This document shows positions 38,268-46,439 of a stretch of 64,000 nt of DNA, one piece after another. A model generated the notes under the pieces. That model made no database searches, was not told the DNA's origin, and saw only the letters and a program-made list of their open reading frames with translations. The position numbers and the translations under genes were made by a program. Numbering within the stretch: the first letter of the stretch is position 1; every line of letters starts with the position of its first letter. Source of the DNA: an uncultured Polaribacter sp. (GTDB taxonomy: Bacteria; Bacteroidota; Bacteroidia; Flavobacteriales; Flavobacteriaceae); the NCBI GenBank assembly GCA_943788045.1, contig CALSOT010000006.1, positions 620,001-684,000 on the forward strand, given 5' to 3'.

Positions 38268-38708
38268 TTAGTTTCTATCCATTCTAATGTGCGGAATTCC
38301 ATCTTCTAAATATTCGTCTCCTACTTGAATAAAGTTATGGGTTTCATAAAAAAATTTTAAATATTTTTGAGCAGAAATGGTAATTTCATCAACATTAAAA
38401 TGTTTATTTATAGCTTCTATAGAAGCTTTCATTAAATCATGACCAAAACCATGTTTTCTCTCTGAATCTGCAACTACTACCCTACCAATACTTGCGTAAT
38501 CAAAATAATCTCCTGGTTTAAAAATACGAGTGTAAGCTATAATTTTATCATTTTTACATGCAAAAACATGTAAAGCTTTTTGATCTTTAAAATCTACATC
38601 TTGATACACACAATCTTGCTCTACCACAAAAACTTCAGAACGTAATTGAAGTATATTGTAGAGTTCTTTTATATTTAACTCTTCAAAAGTTTTAATTTGG
38701 AACTTCAT
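38268..38708 (-). CDS. GNAT-family acetyltransferase, ElaA type
   Basis: 146 residues. LRSEVFVVEQDCVYQDVDFKD is the ElaA opening, ASIGRVVVADSERKHGFGHDLM is the acetyl-CoA motif, and SAQKYLKFFYETHNFIQVGDEYLEDGIPHIRM is the usual end, quoted in outline. The acetyl acceptor is unknown. It is convergent with the pseudouridine synthase gene. Confidence 0.9.
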   Translation of the reverse strand: MKFQIKTFEELNIKELYNILQLRSEVFVVEQDCVYQDVDFKDQKALHVFACKNDKIIAYTRIFKPGDYFDYASIGRVVVADSERKHGFGHDLMKASIEAINKHFNVDEITISAQKYLKFFYETHNFIQVGDEYLEDGIPHIRMDRN

Positions 38709-38823
38709 ATTTCTTTACTTTAAATACTTGATAAAATTAAAAAAACGAAATCACTTAAATTGAAAATAAATATTTAACAATTTGAGTGATTTTTACTTTT
38801 AAGAATTTTGTGTTTTAGAAAGA

Positions 38824-39258
38824 TTATCCAGCACAAGAAATTTTATTTACTCTATTTCCATGTCTACCACCTTCAAATTCTGTAGAAAGAAAAATATCTA
38901 CAAAACCTATTGCTTGTTGTAAAGATACAAAACGAGCAGGAATGGTTAAAACATTTGCATTATTATGCTGTCTTGTTAAGGCTACCAATTCATTATTCCA
39001 ACAAAGTGCAGCTCTAATACCTTGATGTTTGTTTGCTGTCATCTGTGCTCCATTGCCCGATCCACAAAGAATAATACCTAATTCTGCTTGACCACTTTCT
39101 AAGGCATCTGCTGTTGGATGAATTGCATCTGGGTAATCCATAGAATCATTTGTATCCGTTCCAAAATTTAGTACTTTATATCCTTTTTCTTCTAAATGTT
39201 TTATAATTTCGAACTTATATTCTGTTCCCGCGTGATCGTTTCCAATGGCAATTGTCAT
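38824..39258 (-). CDS. rpiB: Ribose 5-phosphate isomerase B
   Basis: 144 residues. AIGNDHAGTEYKFEIIKHL opens the Rossmann-like fold. GIILCGSGNGAQMTANKH holds the catalytic cysteine and the phosphate loop, and RAALCWNNELVALTRQHNNANVL contains the active-site His. It interconverts ribose-5-phosphate and ribulose-5-phosphate. Upstream is the long gap with DnaA-box-like repeats, and its promoter overlaps one of them. Confidence 0.96.
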   Translation of the reverse strand: MTIAIGNDHAGTEYKFEIIKHLEEKGYKVLNFGTDTNDSMDYPDAIHPTADALESGQAELGIILCGSGNGAQMTANKHQGIRAALCWNNELVALTRQHNNANVLTIPARFVSLQQAIGFVDIFLSTEFEGGRHGNRVNKISCAG

Positions 39259-39288
39259 AATAAATTGATTTTAATTGTGTTGTAACAA

Positions 39289-39316
39289 CAAAAATACAGA
39301 TATTAACGGTTATCAA
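39289..39316 (-). promoter_or_regulatory. rpiB promoter (TTG-N17-TATTTTTG)
   Basis: On the minus strand TTG (39316-39314) and TATTTTTG (39296-39289) are 17 bases apart, a good Flavobacterium-type promoter 30 bases before the rpiB start. The TTG lies within the TTATCAACA box at 39310-39318, so a protein bound there could repress rpiB. Confidence 0.5.
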
Positions 39317-39779
39317 CAGTTATAAACATTCAAAAATTTATCATTTCTAATAACCTTTTAATTTTTAACGATTTAGCTATGTAATCTAAATGTTAAGAAG
39401 TATGAGTAAAGTTTTACAAGTATTTTTGGTAGTTTAAAATAATTTTTTAATACTAAAGGTGTTTAAACATAAACAAATTTTTTTATAAGTTTTTGGTAAA
39501 AGTTTATCAACATAAAATTTACAATTTGTTTACATAGATTTAGCTATTAACTATTAATAATTTTAAGTTAATTACTGTTTATAACTATTGTTAATAACTA
39601 TAAATTTAAATTGATTTTTAAGCTTTTAAGCAATTCATAAGTTGTGAATGGTTTTTAATAACTCAAATTAAAAAATAAAACAATAAAATTTTATAGTAGC
39701 TATTAACACACTATTATTACCATCATTGTTTTTTTAAAATTTTAAAAGAAAATATAATTATAATATAGAATGTTGATAA
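39310..39779. other. Candidate replication origin or DnaA-binding cluster
   Basis: Six copies of TTATNAACA lie in this AT-rich gene-free DNA. TTATCAACA is at 39310-39318, 39504-39512 and (reverse) 39771-39779. TTATAAACA is at 39320-39328 and (reverse) 39576-39584. TTATTAACA is reverse at 39589-39597. Each differs at one base from the DnaA-box consensus TTATNCACA. A rough hand estimate for DNA of about 80% AT gives well under one expected copy. rpiB points away to the left, and two parS-like sites lie 12-14 kb to the right. No dnaA gene is nearby, so a regulatory cluster remains possible. Confidence 0.4.
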
Positions 39780-39949
39780 CTGTTAAAAAGGTTAAAATTC
39801 GAAAATAATAGATTCGAATGAAAATTCTACTTTATTTAAACACTTAAGTAATTCGCTAAGAGCCACAGAAATCTTTGATTTAATAAAAGTTATTTAAAAC
39901 TTTTCTTATGAAAACAGAATCGGGTAGAGGATACTCTAAAAAATAGAAT

Positions 39950-40123
39950 TTAAACAGCTTTCTTTTCTGCTTGTAAAAGATATAAAGTATCTTTTTGAAT
40001 ATCTGTAGTTTCGCTGGAGTGCACAGATTTATTTAAAGAAGTATTTAAAGTTATTATAGTAACAAAAATGCCCGCAAAAAATATAAAAGCGAATAAAGCA
40101 ATAATTTTATGTAGTTTCTTCAT
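39950..40123 (-). CDS. Small 57-residue membrane protein
   Basis: ATG 40123 to the stop at 39950 encodes 57 residues. A short basic start (MKKLHKIIA) is followed by one membrane helix (LFAFIFFAGIFVTIITL). A polar tail of about 30 residues comes next, ending LYLLQAEKKAV. The layout is a bitopic inner-membrane protein or an uncleaved signal anchor. Codon use resembles the neighbours and the frame is the only good one in the region. I do not recognise the family. It sits alone in the 1.1-kb gap between rpiB and the lipid kinase. Confidence 0.55.
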   Translation of the reverse strand: MKKLHKIIALFAFIFFAGIFVTIITLNTSLNKSVHSSETTDIQKDTLYLLQAEKKAV

Positions 40124-40257
40124 CTTAAAAATATAATCTCTTACTATAAAGACGATTTGTTTTATAAAATGTTACATAAATTTTAAGATTTATTTAACTT
40201 AATGAACCTCAATTTTAAATGTTTACGAAGTAAAATTTTAAAATTGTAAGTTGAATT

Positions 40258-40285
40258 AATCCCGTTGAAAAACGGGATTTTTTAA
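40258..40285 (+). terminator. Orphan intrinsic terminator, plus orientation
   Basis: AATCCCGTT (40258-40266) pairs perfectly with AACGGGATT (40271-40279) around GAAA, followed by TTTT (to 40283). The U-run favours the plus strand, yet no plus-strand gene precedes it. It may instead serve the lipid kinase gene on the minus strand, where the T-run is poor. Confidence 0.6.
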
Positions 40286-40351
40286 TTATTATACTGATAT
40301 AGTTGTGTTAAATATGAGATTTCTCCATAAAGTCGAAATGACATCTAAAAC

Positions 40352-41260
40352 TTAATTAACAATAAAATTTATAGCTTTTTCAATGATTTTTACAGAAACT
40401 TTTCCTGTTCCAATTAATTCTCCATCTGCTTGAATAAAAGGTTTTGTTGTTTGTGGAATTACTGTAATTTCTTTGGTTTTATAAGTTTCAATTTTTTTAT
40501 GATGCACTATTTTACCAGAATATAATTTAGGAAGATTAAATACTAAATCGAATAAATTTAGATTTTTAGCAATCGTAATATCAAACAAACCATCTGTAGA
40601 ATTTACATCTTTTGTAAATTGCATTCCTCCTCCAGAAAATTTACAAAGTCCAAAAATTGTCATTAAACAGTTGGTTTCTAATATTCTATCATCAAAAATT
40701 ATTTTAAAAACAGATTTTTTATAAAGTAATAAACCAGCTAAACCACTCAATAAATATGCAATAGAACCAAAACGTTTTAATGTTTTTAACTTGTTAACAA
40801 TGTATCCATCATAACCTAAACCAGCTACATTATTAAAATAAGAAACTGTTTTATTTTCAGTTTCTAAAACCCCGATATCTTGTAAAATTGTTTTCTTTTT
40901 AGAGATAATTTCTATCGCTTTTTCAACATCATTAGGTATGTTATAAGTCTTAATCCAATCGTTTCCTGTTCCTTGTGGAATCACTGCAATAGTTATATCA
41001 GAAGTTTTTACATACCTTTGACGCATTATTCCGTTAACTACATGATGTAGTGTTCCATCTCCACCAATCGAAATAATATTTCTAAAACCATCTAGAATTG
41101 CTTTATCTACCAATTCAATTTCGTGTTTAGAAAACTGTGTAAAAACAAAAGAAAAGTCTATTTTCTTAGTATTTAATAATTGTTGAATTTCTTCCCATTG
41201 TTGAGAAGTGTTTCGATTTCCAGAAGAAGGATTTACAATTATAAACCAAGGTTTAGACAT
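40352..41260 (-). CDS. Diacylglycerol kinase-family lipid kinase (YegS/BmrU type)
   Basis: 302 residues, soluble. WFIIVNPSSGNR is the N-terminal strand-loop, ISIGGDGTLHHVVNGIM is the nucleotide-binding GGDGT motif, and AVIPQGTGNDWIKTYNIP and FNNVAGLGYDGYIV follow. FSGGGMQFTKDVNSTDGLFDI and FIQADGEL are in the C-terminal beta-sandwich. It phosphorylates diacylglycerol or a related lipid. It is divergent from rnr. Confidence 0.92.
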   Translation of the reverse strand: MSKPWFIIVNPSSGNRNTSQQWEEIQQLLNTKKIDFSFVFTQFSKHEIELVDKAILDGFRNIISIGGDGTLHHVVNGIMRQRYVKTSDITIAVIPQGTGNDWIKTYNIPNDVEKAIEIISKKKTILQDIGVLETENKTVSYFNNVAGLGYDGYIVNKLKTLKRFGSIAYLLSGLAGLLLYKKSVFKIIFDDRILETNCLMTIFGLCKFSGGGMQFTKDVNSTDGLFDITIAKNLNLFDLVFNLPKLYSGKIVHHKKIETYKTKEITVIPQTTKPFIQADGELIGTGKVSVKIIEKAINFIVN

Positions 41261-41373
41261 AAATAATAATTAAGTTAAAGCCAAAATACAACAATCAATC
41301 GATAACAATTTTTTAATACTAAAATCTAGTATTTAATTGTAATTTGGTAATATGTAATAACAAGTAAAGATTA

Positions 41374-43593
41374 ATGACAAGAAATAAAAAAAAGATATTT
41401 AAAAAGAAAGGTAGAGTAATAAAAAATTTAACTAGAAATATCTTTAAAATTTTAAATGAAGACAGTGATAAATTTTATAACTATAAACAAATTGCTGCAA
41501 AATTAAAGATTTCTGATACTGATGGAAAAACACAAGTATTAAAGAAATTAGCAGAATTAACCGCAACTAAAAAAATTAAAGAAGTAGATAGAGGTAAATT
41601 TCAAATTAATACTGATAGAAAATATTCTGTTGGTACTTTAGATGTTACTTCAAATGGTAATGGGTATTTTATTTCTGATGACTATGAGAACGATATATTT
41701 ATTCCTAATATTAATTTAGGTAAAGGTTTACACAATGATATTGTAAAAGCTTATGTGTATAAAAAACGTAGTGGAAAAAAATTAGAAGCAGATGTTGTAG
41801 AAATTGTGGAACGCGCAAAAACAGAATTTGTTGGTGTTTTGCAAAAGAATAAAGATTTTGGTTTTGTGATACCTGATAATAACAAAATGTATGCAGATAT
41901 TTTTATCTCTCAAAACAAAATGAATGGCGCAGAGGATGGAGATAAAGTGCAAGCAACAATCACAGACTGGCCACAAAACTCAAAAAATCCTTTTGGTAAA
42001 ATTACGACTGTTTTAGGAAAACCAGGAGATCATAACACAGAAATGCATTCTATTTTATTAGAATACAATTTACCTTACGAATTTGAATCAGAAGTAGAAA
42101 AAGAAGCAGAAAATTTACCAATAGAAATAACAGATAAAGAAATTTCTAAACGAAGAGATATGCGTAAAGATTTAACCTTTACCATAGATCCAAAAGATGC
42201 TAAAGATTTTGATGATGCATTATCGTTTACAAAATTAGAGAATGGAAATTATGAAATTGGAATTCATATTGCGGATGTTTCACATTATTTGCAACCCAAA
42301 ACTATTTTAGATGATGAAGCCTATGATAGAGCAACTTCTGTTTATTTAGTAGATAGAGTAGTACCAATGTTACCAGAAATGTTGAGTAACGGTGTTTGTT
42401 CTTTAAGACCGAATGAAGAAAAATTAACTTTTTCTGCAGTATTTGAAATCAATGATAAAGCGCAAATAGTAGGTGAGTGGTTTGGTAGAACTGTTACCTA
42501 TTCAGATCAACGTTTTGCTTATGAAGAAGCACAATCTATTATAGAAAATGTAAAATTGTCTGATGATATTCAGCCTTATACAATGCCAAAAGATATTTCT
42601 ATTATTGATAAAGAATATAAAGTTACTCCAGAAATTGTAGAAGCAACTTTAAAACTAGATGAATTAGCTAAAATTCTTCGTAAAAAAAGAATGAAAGATG
42701 GCGCAATTTCTTTTGATAGGGTAGAGGTAAAATTTAATTTAGATAAAGAAGCAAATCCTATTGGTGTTTTCTTTAAAACATCTAAAGATGCTAATAAACT
42801 AATTGAAGAATTTATGTTGTTGGCAAACAGAAAAGTAGCAGAATTTATTGGTAGTCATCAAGATAAACCTTCTAATAAAACGTTTATTTACAGAGTACAT
42901 GATGAACCAGATGTAGAAAAATTAGCTTCTCTACAAAATATCATCAGTAAATTCGGTTATAAAATCAATACAGAATCTAAAGAGTCAACATCAGAATCTT
43001 TAAACCAGTTACTAAATGATGTAAATGGCAAAGCAGAATCTAATATGATTGAGACTTTAGCAATACGTTCTATGTCTAAAGCTGTATATACAACACAAAA
43101 TATTGGGCATTATGGCTTAGCTTTCGATTATTACAGCCATTTTACATCACCTATAAGACGTTATCCTGATGTAATGACCCATAGATTACTCCAACATTAT
43201 TTAGAGGGTGGAAATACACCTAAAGCAGATTTATATGAAGAAAGATGTAAACATTCATCTAAAAGAGAAGAGTTAGCTTCAAAAGCAGAAAGATCATCGA
43301 TAAAATATATGCAGGTTAAATACATGCAAGACCACAAAGATGAAGTTTTTGGTGGAGTGATTACTGGAGTTACAGAATGGGGTATTTATGTAGAAATTTC
43401 CTCTAATAAATGCGAAGGAATGGTTAGAATTAGAGATATAAAAAATGATTATTATGTATTTGATGAAAAGCAATATGCAATAGTTGGTCAATCTACGAAA
43501 CACATTTATCAATTAGGCGATGATGTTGTTGTAAGAGTAAAAAACGCAGATTTGGAGCGTAAACATTTAGATTTTACTTTAATAGAAAACTAG
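41374..43593 (+). CDS. rnr: Ribonuclease R
   Basis: 739 residues. A winged-helix-like N-terminus (about 10-80) and two cold-shock domains precede the RNB domain. DPKDAKDFDDALSF carries the Mg-binding aspartates, and IADVSHYLQP, DRVVPMLPEMLSNGVCSL and YYSHFTSPIRRYPD are hallmarks. A C-terminal S1 domain (FGGVITGVTEWGIYVEI) closes the protein. It is a 3'-5' exoribonuclease for structured RNA and rRNA quality control. A strong hairpin follows about 58 bases after the stop. Confidence 0.97.
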   Translation: MTRNKKKIFKKKGRVIKNLTRNIFKILNEDSDKFYNYKQIAAKLKISDTDGKTQVLKKLAELTATKKIKEVDRGKFQINTDRKYSVGTLDVTSNGNGYFISDDYENDIFIPNINLGKGLHNDIVKAYVYKKRSGKKLEADVVEIVERAKTEFVGVLQKNKDFGFVIPDNNKMYADIFISQNKMNGAEDGDKVQATITDWPQNSKNPFGKITTVLGKPGDHNTEMHSILLEYNLPYEFESEVEKEAENLPIEITDKEISKRRDMRKDLTFTIDPKDAKDFDDALSFTKLENGNYEIGIHIADVSHYLQPKTILDDEAYDRATSVYLVDRVVPMLPEMLSNGVCSLRPNEEKLTFSAVFEINDKAQIVGEWFGRTVTYSDQRFAYEEAQSIIENVKLSDDIQPYTMPKDISIIDKEYKVTPEIVEATLKLDELAKILRKKRMKDGAISFDRVEVKFNLDKEANPIGVFFKTSKDANKLIEEFMLLANRKVAEFIGSHQDKPSNKTFIYRVHDEPDVEKLASLQNIISKFGYKINTESKESTSESLNQLLNDVNGKAESNMIETLAIRSMSKAVYTTQNIGHYGLAFDYYSHFTSPIRRYPDVMTHRLLQHYLEGGNTPKADLYEERCKHSSKREELASKAERSSIKYMQVKYMQDHKDEVFGGVITGVTEWGIYVEISSNKCEGMVRIRDIKNDYYVFDEKQYAIVGQSTKHIYQLGDDVVVRVKNADLERKHLDFTLIEN

Positions 43594-43650
43594 ATTTTTG
43601 TTAAATTATTTTATTAAAAGTTTTACTCCACTAAAGTTGGATTTGATATA

Positions 43651-43693
43651 TTTACTTAATTTTAATGTTAAAAAATTAAGTAAATATTTTTTT
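43651..43693 (+). terminator. Intrinsic terminator of rnr
   Basis: A 13-base stem (TTTACTTAATTTT at 43651-43663 with AAAATTAAGTAAA at 43672-43684) is followed by TATTTTTTTT. It lies between rnr and the GIN-domain gene. Confidence 0.8.
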
Positions 43694-43760
43694 TACAATA
43701 AAAAATCTAAAATACCTTTATAGAGTTATAATTATTGATTACTAATATGTTAATTTAATT

Positions 43761-44459
43761 ATGAAAATGATAAAAAAGATAATATGTGTTTGTGTTTTAA
43801 TTTTAAGTAATGTAACATTTTCACAAACAGTTGTATCTAAAAATTTAGGAGATTATACAATTTTAAAAGTTTATAATGGAATAGAAGTAGAACTTATAAA
43901 ATCTGGAGATCAAAGGTTAGAAATAACTGGTGAAAAATCCGAAATGGTCAAAATTAAAAATGTAAATGATATTTTAAAATTATCGTTACCTTTTTCTTTA
44001 AAACCAGAAAATAATGCAGCAGACGGTAAGGTTTTAATAAAGTTATACTACAATCAAAACATCGCTGTAGTTGATGCTAATGAAGGTGCCACGATTACAG
44101 GTAAAGATTTTAATCAAGACAAATTAGAAGTAAATTCACAAGAAAGAGCTTTTATAAATCTAACGTCAAAAGTAAAATACCTAATTGTAAGAACATCTAC
44201 TGGTGGAATTATAAAACTAACAGGCACAACAGAGAACCAAGAAGTAGATGTAGATTTATATGGTATTTACAATGGTTACGGAATGCAAACTACAGGAAAT
44301 TCTACGGTAAAAGCTGGTACAGGAGCAAAGGCAGAAATTTTAGCAGGAAAAACGTTAAGTGCTAAGGTAAGTTTTGGTGGTTCTATATTTTATAAAGGAA
44401 ATCCAGAATTTGTAAAAGATAAAAAAGTAATTGGTGGTATTATACAAAAAAGAGATTAG
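43761..44459 (+). CDS. Secreted GIN-domain (DUF2807) protein
   Basis: 232 residues with a signal peptide (KKIICVCVLILSNVTFSQ). The body is a right-handed beta-helix-like head GIN domain (DUF2807). YTILKVYNGIEVELIKSGDQRLEITG, in outline, opens it, and repeats of about 20 residues end GGSIFYKGNPEF near the C-terminus. Members are called putative adhesin or auto-transporter heads, but the function is not established. The protein should be periplasmic or on the surface. It precedes tatA without an evident operon link. Confidence 0.82.
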   Translation: MKMIKKIICVCVLILSNVTFSQTVVSKNLGDYTILKVYNGIEVELIKSGDQRLEITGEKSEMVKIKNVNDILKLSLPFSLKPENNAADGKVLIKLYYNQNIAVVDANEGATITGKDFNQDKLEVNSQERAFINLTSKVKYLIVRTSTGGIIKLTGTTENQEVDVDLYGIYNGYGMQTTGNSTVKAGTGAKAEILAGKTLSAKVSFGGSIFYKGNPEFVKDKKVIGGIIQKRD

Positions 44460-44496
44460 TCTTTTTTAAAGTAATCTGCTGTAATAACCTTTTTCG

Positions 44497-44504
44497 TATA
44501 TTTG
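44497..44504 (+). promoter_or_regulatory. tatA -7 element (TATATTTG)
   Basis: TATATTTG fits TAnnTTTG and ends 19 bases before the tatA ATG. The -33 region is not clear. Confidence 0.45.
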
Positions 44505-44523
44505 TATCTTAAAATAAAGAACA

Positions 44524-44715
44524 ATGAATAGTTTAGGTATATATTTTGGATTTATTGGTGGTCCACAAGTTATTATAATTTTAGTGGTTGTCTTATTATT
44601 ATTCGGTGGAAGAAAAATTCCAGAATTGATGAAAGGACTAGGAAGCGGAATTAAAGAGTTTAAAAATGCTTCCAAAGATGATAATTCTGATGAAAAAATA
44701 GAAGATAAAAAGTAA
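44524..44715 (+). CDS. tatA: Twin-arginine translocase TatA/TatE subunit
   Basis: 63 residues. An N-terminal helix ([27 protein letters not shown]) contains the FG-(G/A)-K/R-x-x-P-E hinge typical of TatA. An amphipathic helix ([10 protein letters not shown]) and a charged tail follow. It should form the Tat pore with TatC, which is not in the window. A strong terminator follows. The aspartylglucosaminidase with its twin-arginine-like signal is a possible client. Confidence 0.93.
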   Translation: MNSLGIYFGFIGGPQVIIILVVVLLLFGGRKIPELMKGLGSGIKEFKNASKDDNSDEKIEDKK

Positions 44716-44740
44716 TTTAAAATTACTTTGTTAAAAAAGA

Positions 44741-44775
44741 AAAACTCAATTTGTATTTCGCAAATTGAGTTTTTT
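44741..44775 (+). terminator. Intrinsic terminator after tatA
   Basis: AAAACTCAATTTG (44741-44753) pairs perfectly with CAAATTGAGTTTT (44761-44773), seven-base loop, T-run behind it. The A-run in front makes it work in both directions, so it can also end the convergent SPFH transcript. Confidence 0.88.
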
Positions 44776-44791
44776 TAATTTACAATATTAA

Positions 44792-45718
44792 TTATTCTTT
44801 TATTTTTTTACTTTTCGCAGCCTTCATAGATTCACCAATTTGATTTGTTGCTGCAAAACTTGCTACCATGTCAGTTAACATAGAACTTGCTGCGTTAGGA
44901 TTATTAGGTAGTAAAATTAAGTTACTGTTCGTATCGCCACCGATAGATTGTAAAGTATCATAATGTTGAGTAATTACAATTAATGCAGATGCTTCTTGAG
45001 AGTTGATTCCTGCTCTATTTAGAACTTCTACAGATTCTTCTAAACCACGTGCAATTTCTCTACGCTGATCTGCAATTCCTTTACCTTGTAAACGTTTACT
45101 TTCTGCTTCCGCTTTAGCGCGTTCTACAATTAAAATACGTTGTGCATCTCCCTCGTATTGTGCAGCAGTCTTTTCTCTATCGGCAGCATTAATTCTATTC
45201 ATTGCTTCTTTTACTTGAGCATCTGGATCAATATCGGTAACTAAAGTTTTAATAATATCGTAACCATACGTCATCATTGCTTCATTTAATTCAGATTTTA
45301 CGGCAATTGCAATATCATCCTTCTTAACAAAAACATCATCTAATTTCATTTTAGGAACTTCTGCTCTTACAACATCAAAAACGTAAGAAGTTATTTGATC
45401 GTGTGGATAGTCTAATTTATAAAAAGCATCATATACTTTATCTTTTATTACTTTGTATTGTACAGAAACTTTTATTTTAACAAAAACATCATCTTTAGTT
45501 TTTGTTTCTATAATAACATCTAATTGCTGTATTTTTAAACTTAATCTTCCTGCTATTCTTTGTACACCTGGTATTTTTAAATGGAAACCAGATTGACGAA
45601 TACTTGTAAATTTACCAAAGGTTTCTATAATTGCTGCTGTTTGTTGTTTAACAATAAAATAAGAGGCAAACAAGATTAATAGAGCTAGTACTATTGGTAT
45701 AATAAATAATGTGTTCAT
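44792..45718 (-). CDS. SPFH/Band 7 membrane protein (stomatin-like)
   Basis: I choose ATG 45718 (MNTLFIIPIVLALLIL), which starts directly with the membrane helix and gives 308 residues; the frame is open to 45766. The Band 7 domain (about 25-200) includes AAIIETFGKFTSIRQSGFHLKIPGVQRI, in outline, and DDVFVKIKVSVQYKV. A helical coiled-coil region rich in Ala and Glu (AKAEAESKRLQGKGIADQRR) follows. Such proteins form large membrane microdomain assemblies that regulate proteases. The partner here is unknown. Confidence 0.9.
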   Translation of the reverse strand: MNTLFIIPIVLALLILFASYFIVKQQTAAIIETFGKFTSIRQSGFHLKIPGVQRIAGRLSLKIQQLDVIIETKTKDDVFVKIKVSVQYKVIKDKVYDAFYKLDYPHDQITSYVFDVVRAEVPKMKLDDVFVKKDDIAIAVKSELNEAMMTYGYDIIKTLVTDIDPDAQVKEAMNRINAADREKTAAQYEGDAQRILIVERAKAEAESKRLQGKGIADQRREIARGLEESVEVLNRAGINSQEASALIVITQHYDTLQSIGGDTNSNLILLPNNPNAASSMLTDMVASFAATNQIGESMKAAKSKKIKE

Positions 45719-45817
45719 AGTTTTTTTAATTATTATTTGATTTATTGTAAAGATACTGAATTTCAATCTTTATCTATCATATTGTGTTTTAGGTACAACT
45801 TATACTTTATAAAAATT

Positions 45818-45854
45818 AAAAACCCTGCATAAACAATTGTTTTGCAGGGTTTTT
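45818..45854 (-). terminator. Intrinsic terminator beside the 178-residue gene
   Basis: AAAAACCCTGCA (45818-45829) pairs with TGCAGGGTTTTT (45843-45854), 13-base loop, A- and T-rich flanks. It lies about 20 bases past the stop of the minus-strand gene at 45874. Confidence 0.85.
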
Positions 45855-45873
45855 AATTTAAATTGTATGTTTT

Positions 45874-46410
45874 CTAATTTTCTTCTGGAAAAACTTTGTA
45901 AATTTTTCGATTGTACTTGATCCATTTTTTATGTTGCTTCTCTGAAAGTAATTCTTTCATAGTTGCGTTTAATTTTAAATCTTCTGTTTTAAGTGTTTCT
46001 AAAATTGGTTTTAGGTTTTCACCCATTTTTTTCTGAATTTTTTGTTGATTCGAAAAATCGCCACTTTTCATAGATAATTTCTGAAAATTATCAACCATAT
46101 CTTTAGTACTTCTTAACAAAAAAGTATTAATTCTAGTGATGTCTTTTATATCTTTATTATACTGTGCTAATACTTTAGAAAATTCTTTTCCCTCTTTAGA
46201 GGATAATTTTACACTCGATTTTTTAGCAGTTTTTTCAATATCATAAATAACAATTCCTATATATTTTTTTATGTTAAAATTTGGTTCTGGAGCTTCTTGC
46301 TGTGGTTGTGGCATTTGGCTCTGTCGTTGGTTTCTAAAATTCCTATTACCAAATTGTGCTTGAGTAGAAAAAGTGCAACTTAAAATTAAAATTAAAATTA
46401 TATTTTTCAT
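45874..46410 (-). CDS. Secreted helical hypothetical protein
   Basis: 178 residues with a signal peptide (KNIILILILSCTFSTQAQ). A low-complexity Asn/Gln/Arg/Pro linker (FGNRNFRNQRQSQMPQPQQE) comes next. The rest is predicted all-helical, with many Lys and Glu and the ending LLSEKQHKKWIKYNRKIYKVF. That ending resembles periplasmic Spy/LTXXQ-like or heavy-metal-sensor proteins ('L...Q..KW..Y'), but I would not assign a function. It lies 29 bases after gltX and may share its transcript. Confidence 0.7.
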   Translation of the reverse strand: MKNIILILILSCTFSTQAQFGNRNFRNQRQSQMPQPQQEAPEPNFNIKKYIGIVIYDIEKTAKKSSVKLSSKEGKEFSKVLAQYNKDIKDITRINTFLLRSTKDMVDNFQKLSMKSGDFSNQQKIQKKMGENLKPILETLKTEDLKLNATMKELLSEKQHKKWIKYNRKIYKVFPEEN

Positions 46411-46439
46411 AATGAATTTATTAGATAAAATTTTAGAAG

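Noticed and set aside
45045..45062. CACGTG in the SPFH gene as a third parS site
   Set aside because: The flanks (AACCACGTGCAATT) do not continue the palindrome. The same holds for CACGTG at about 57646 and 60133.
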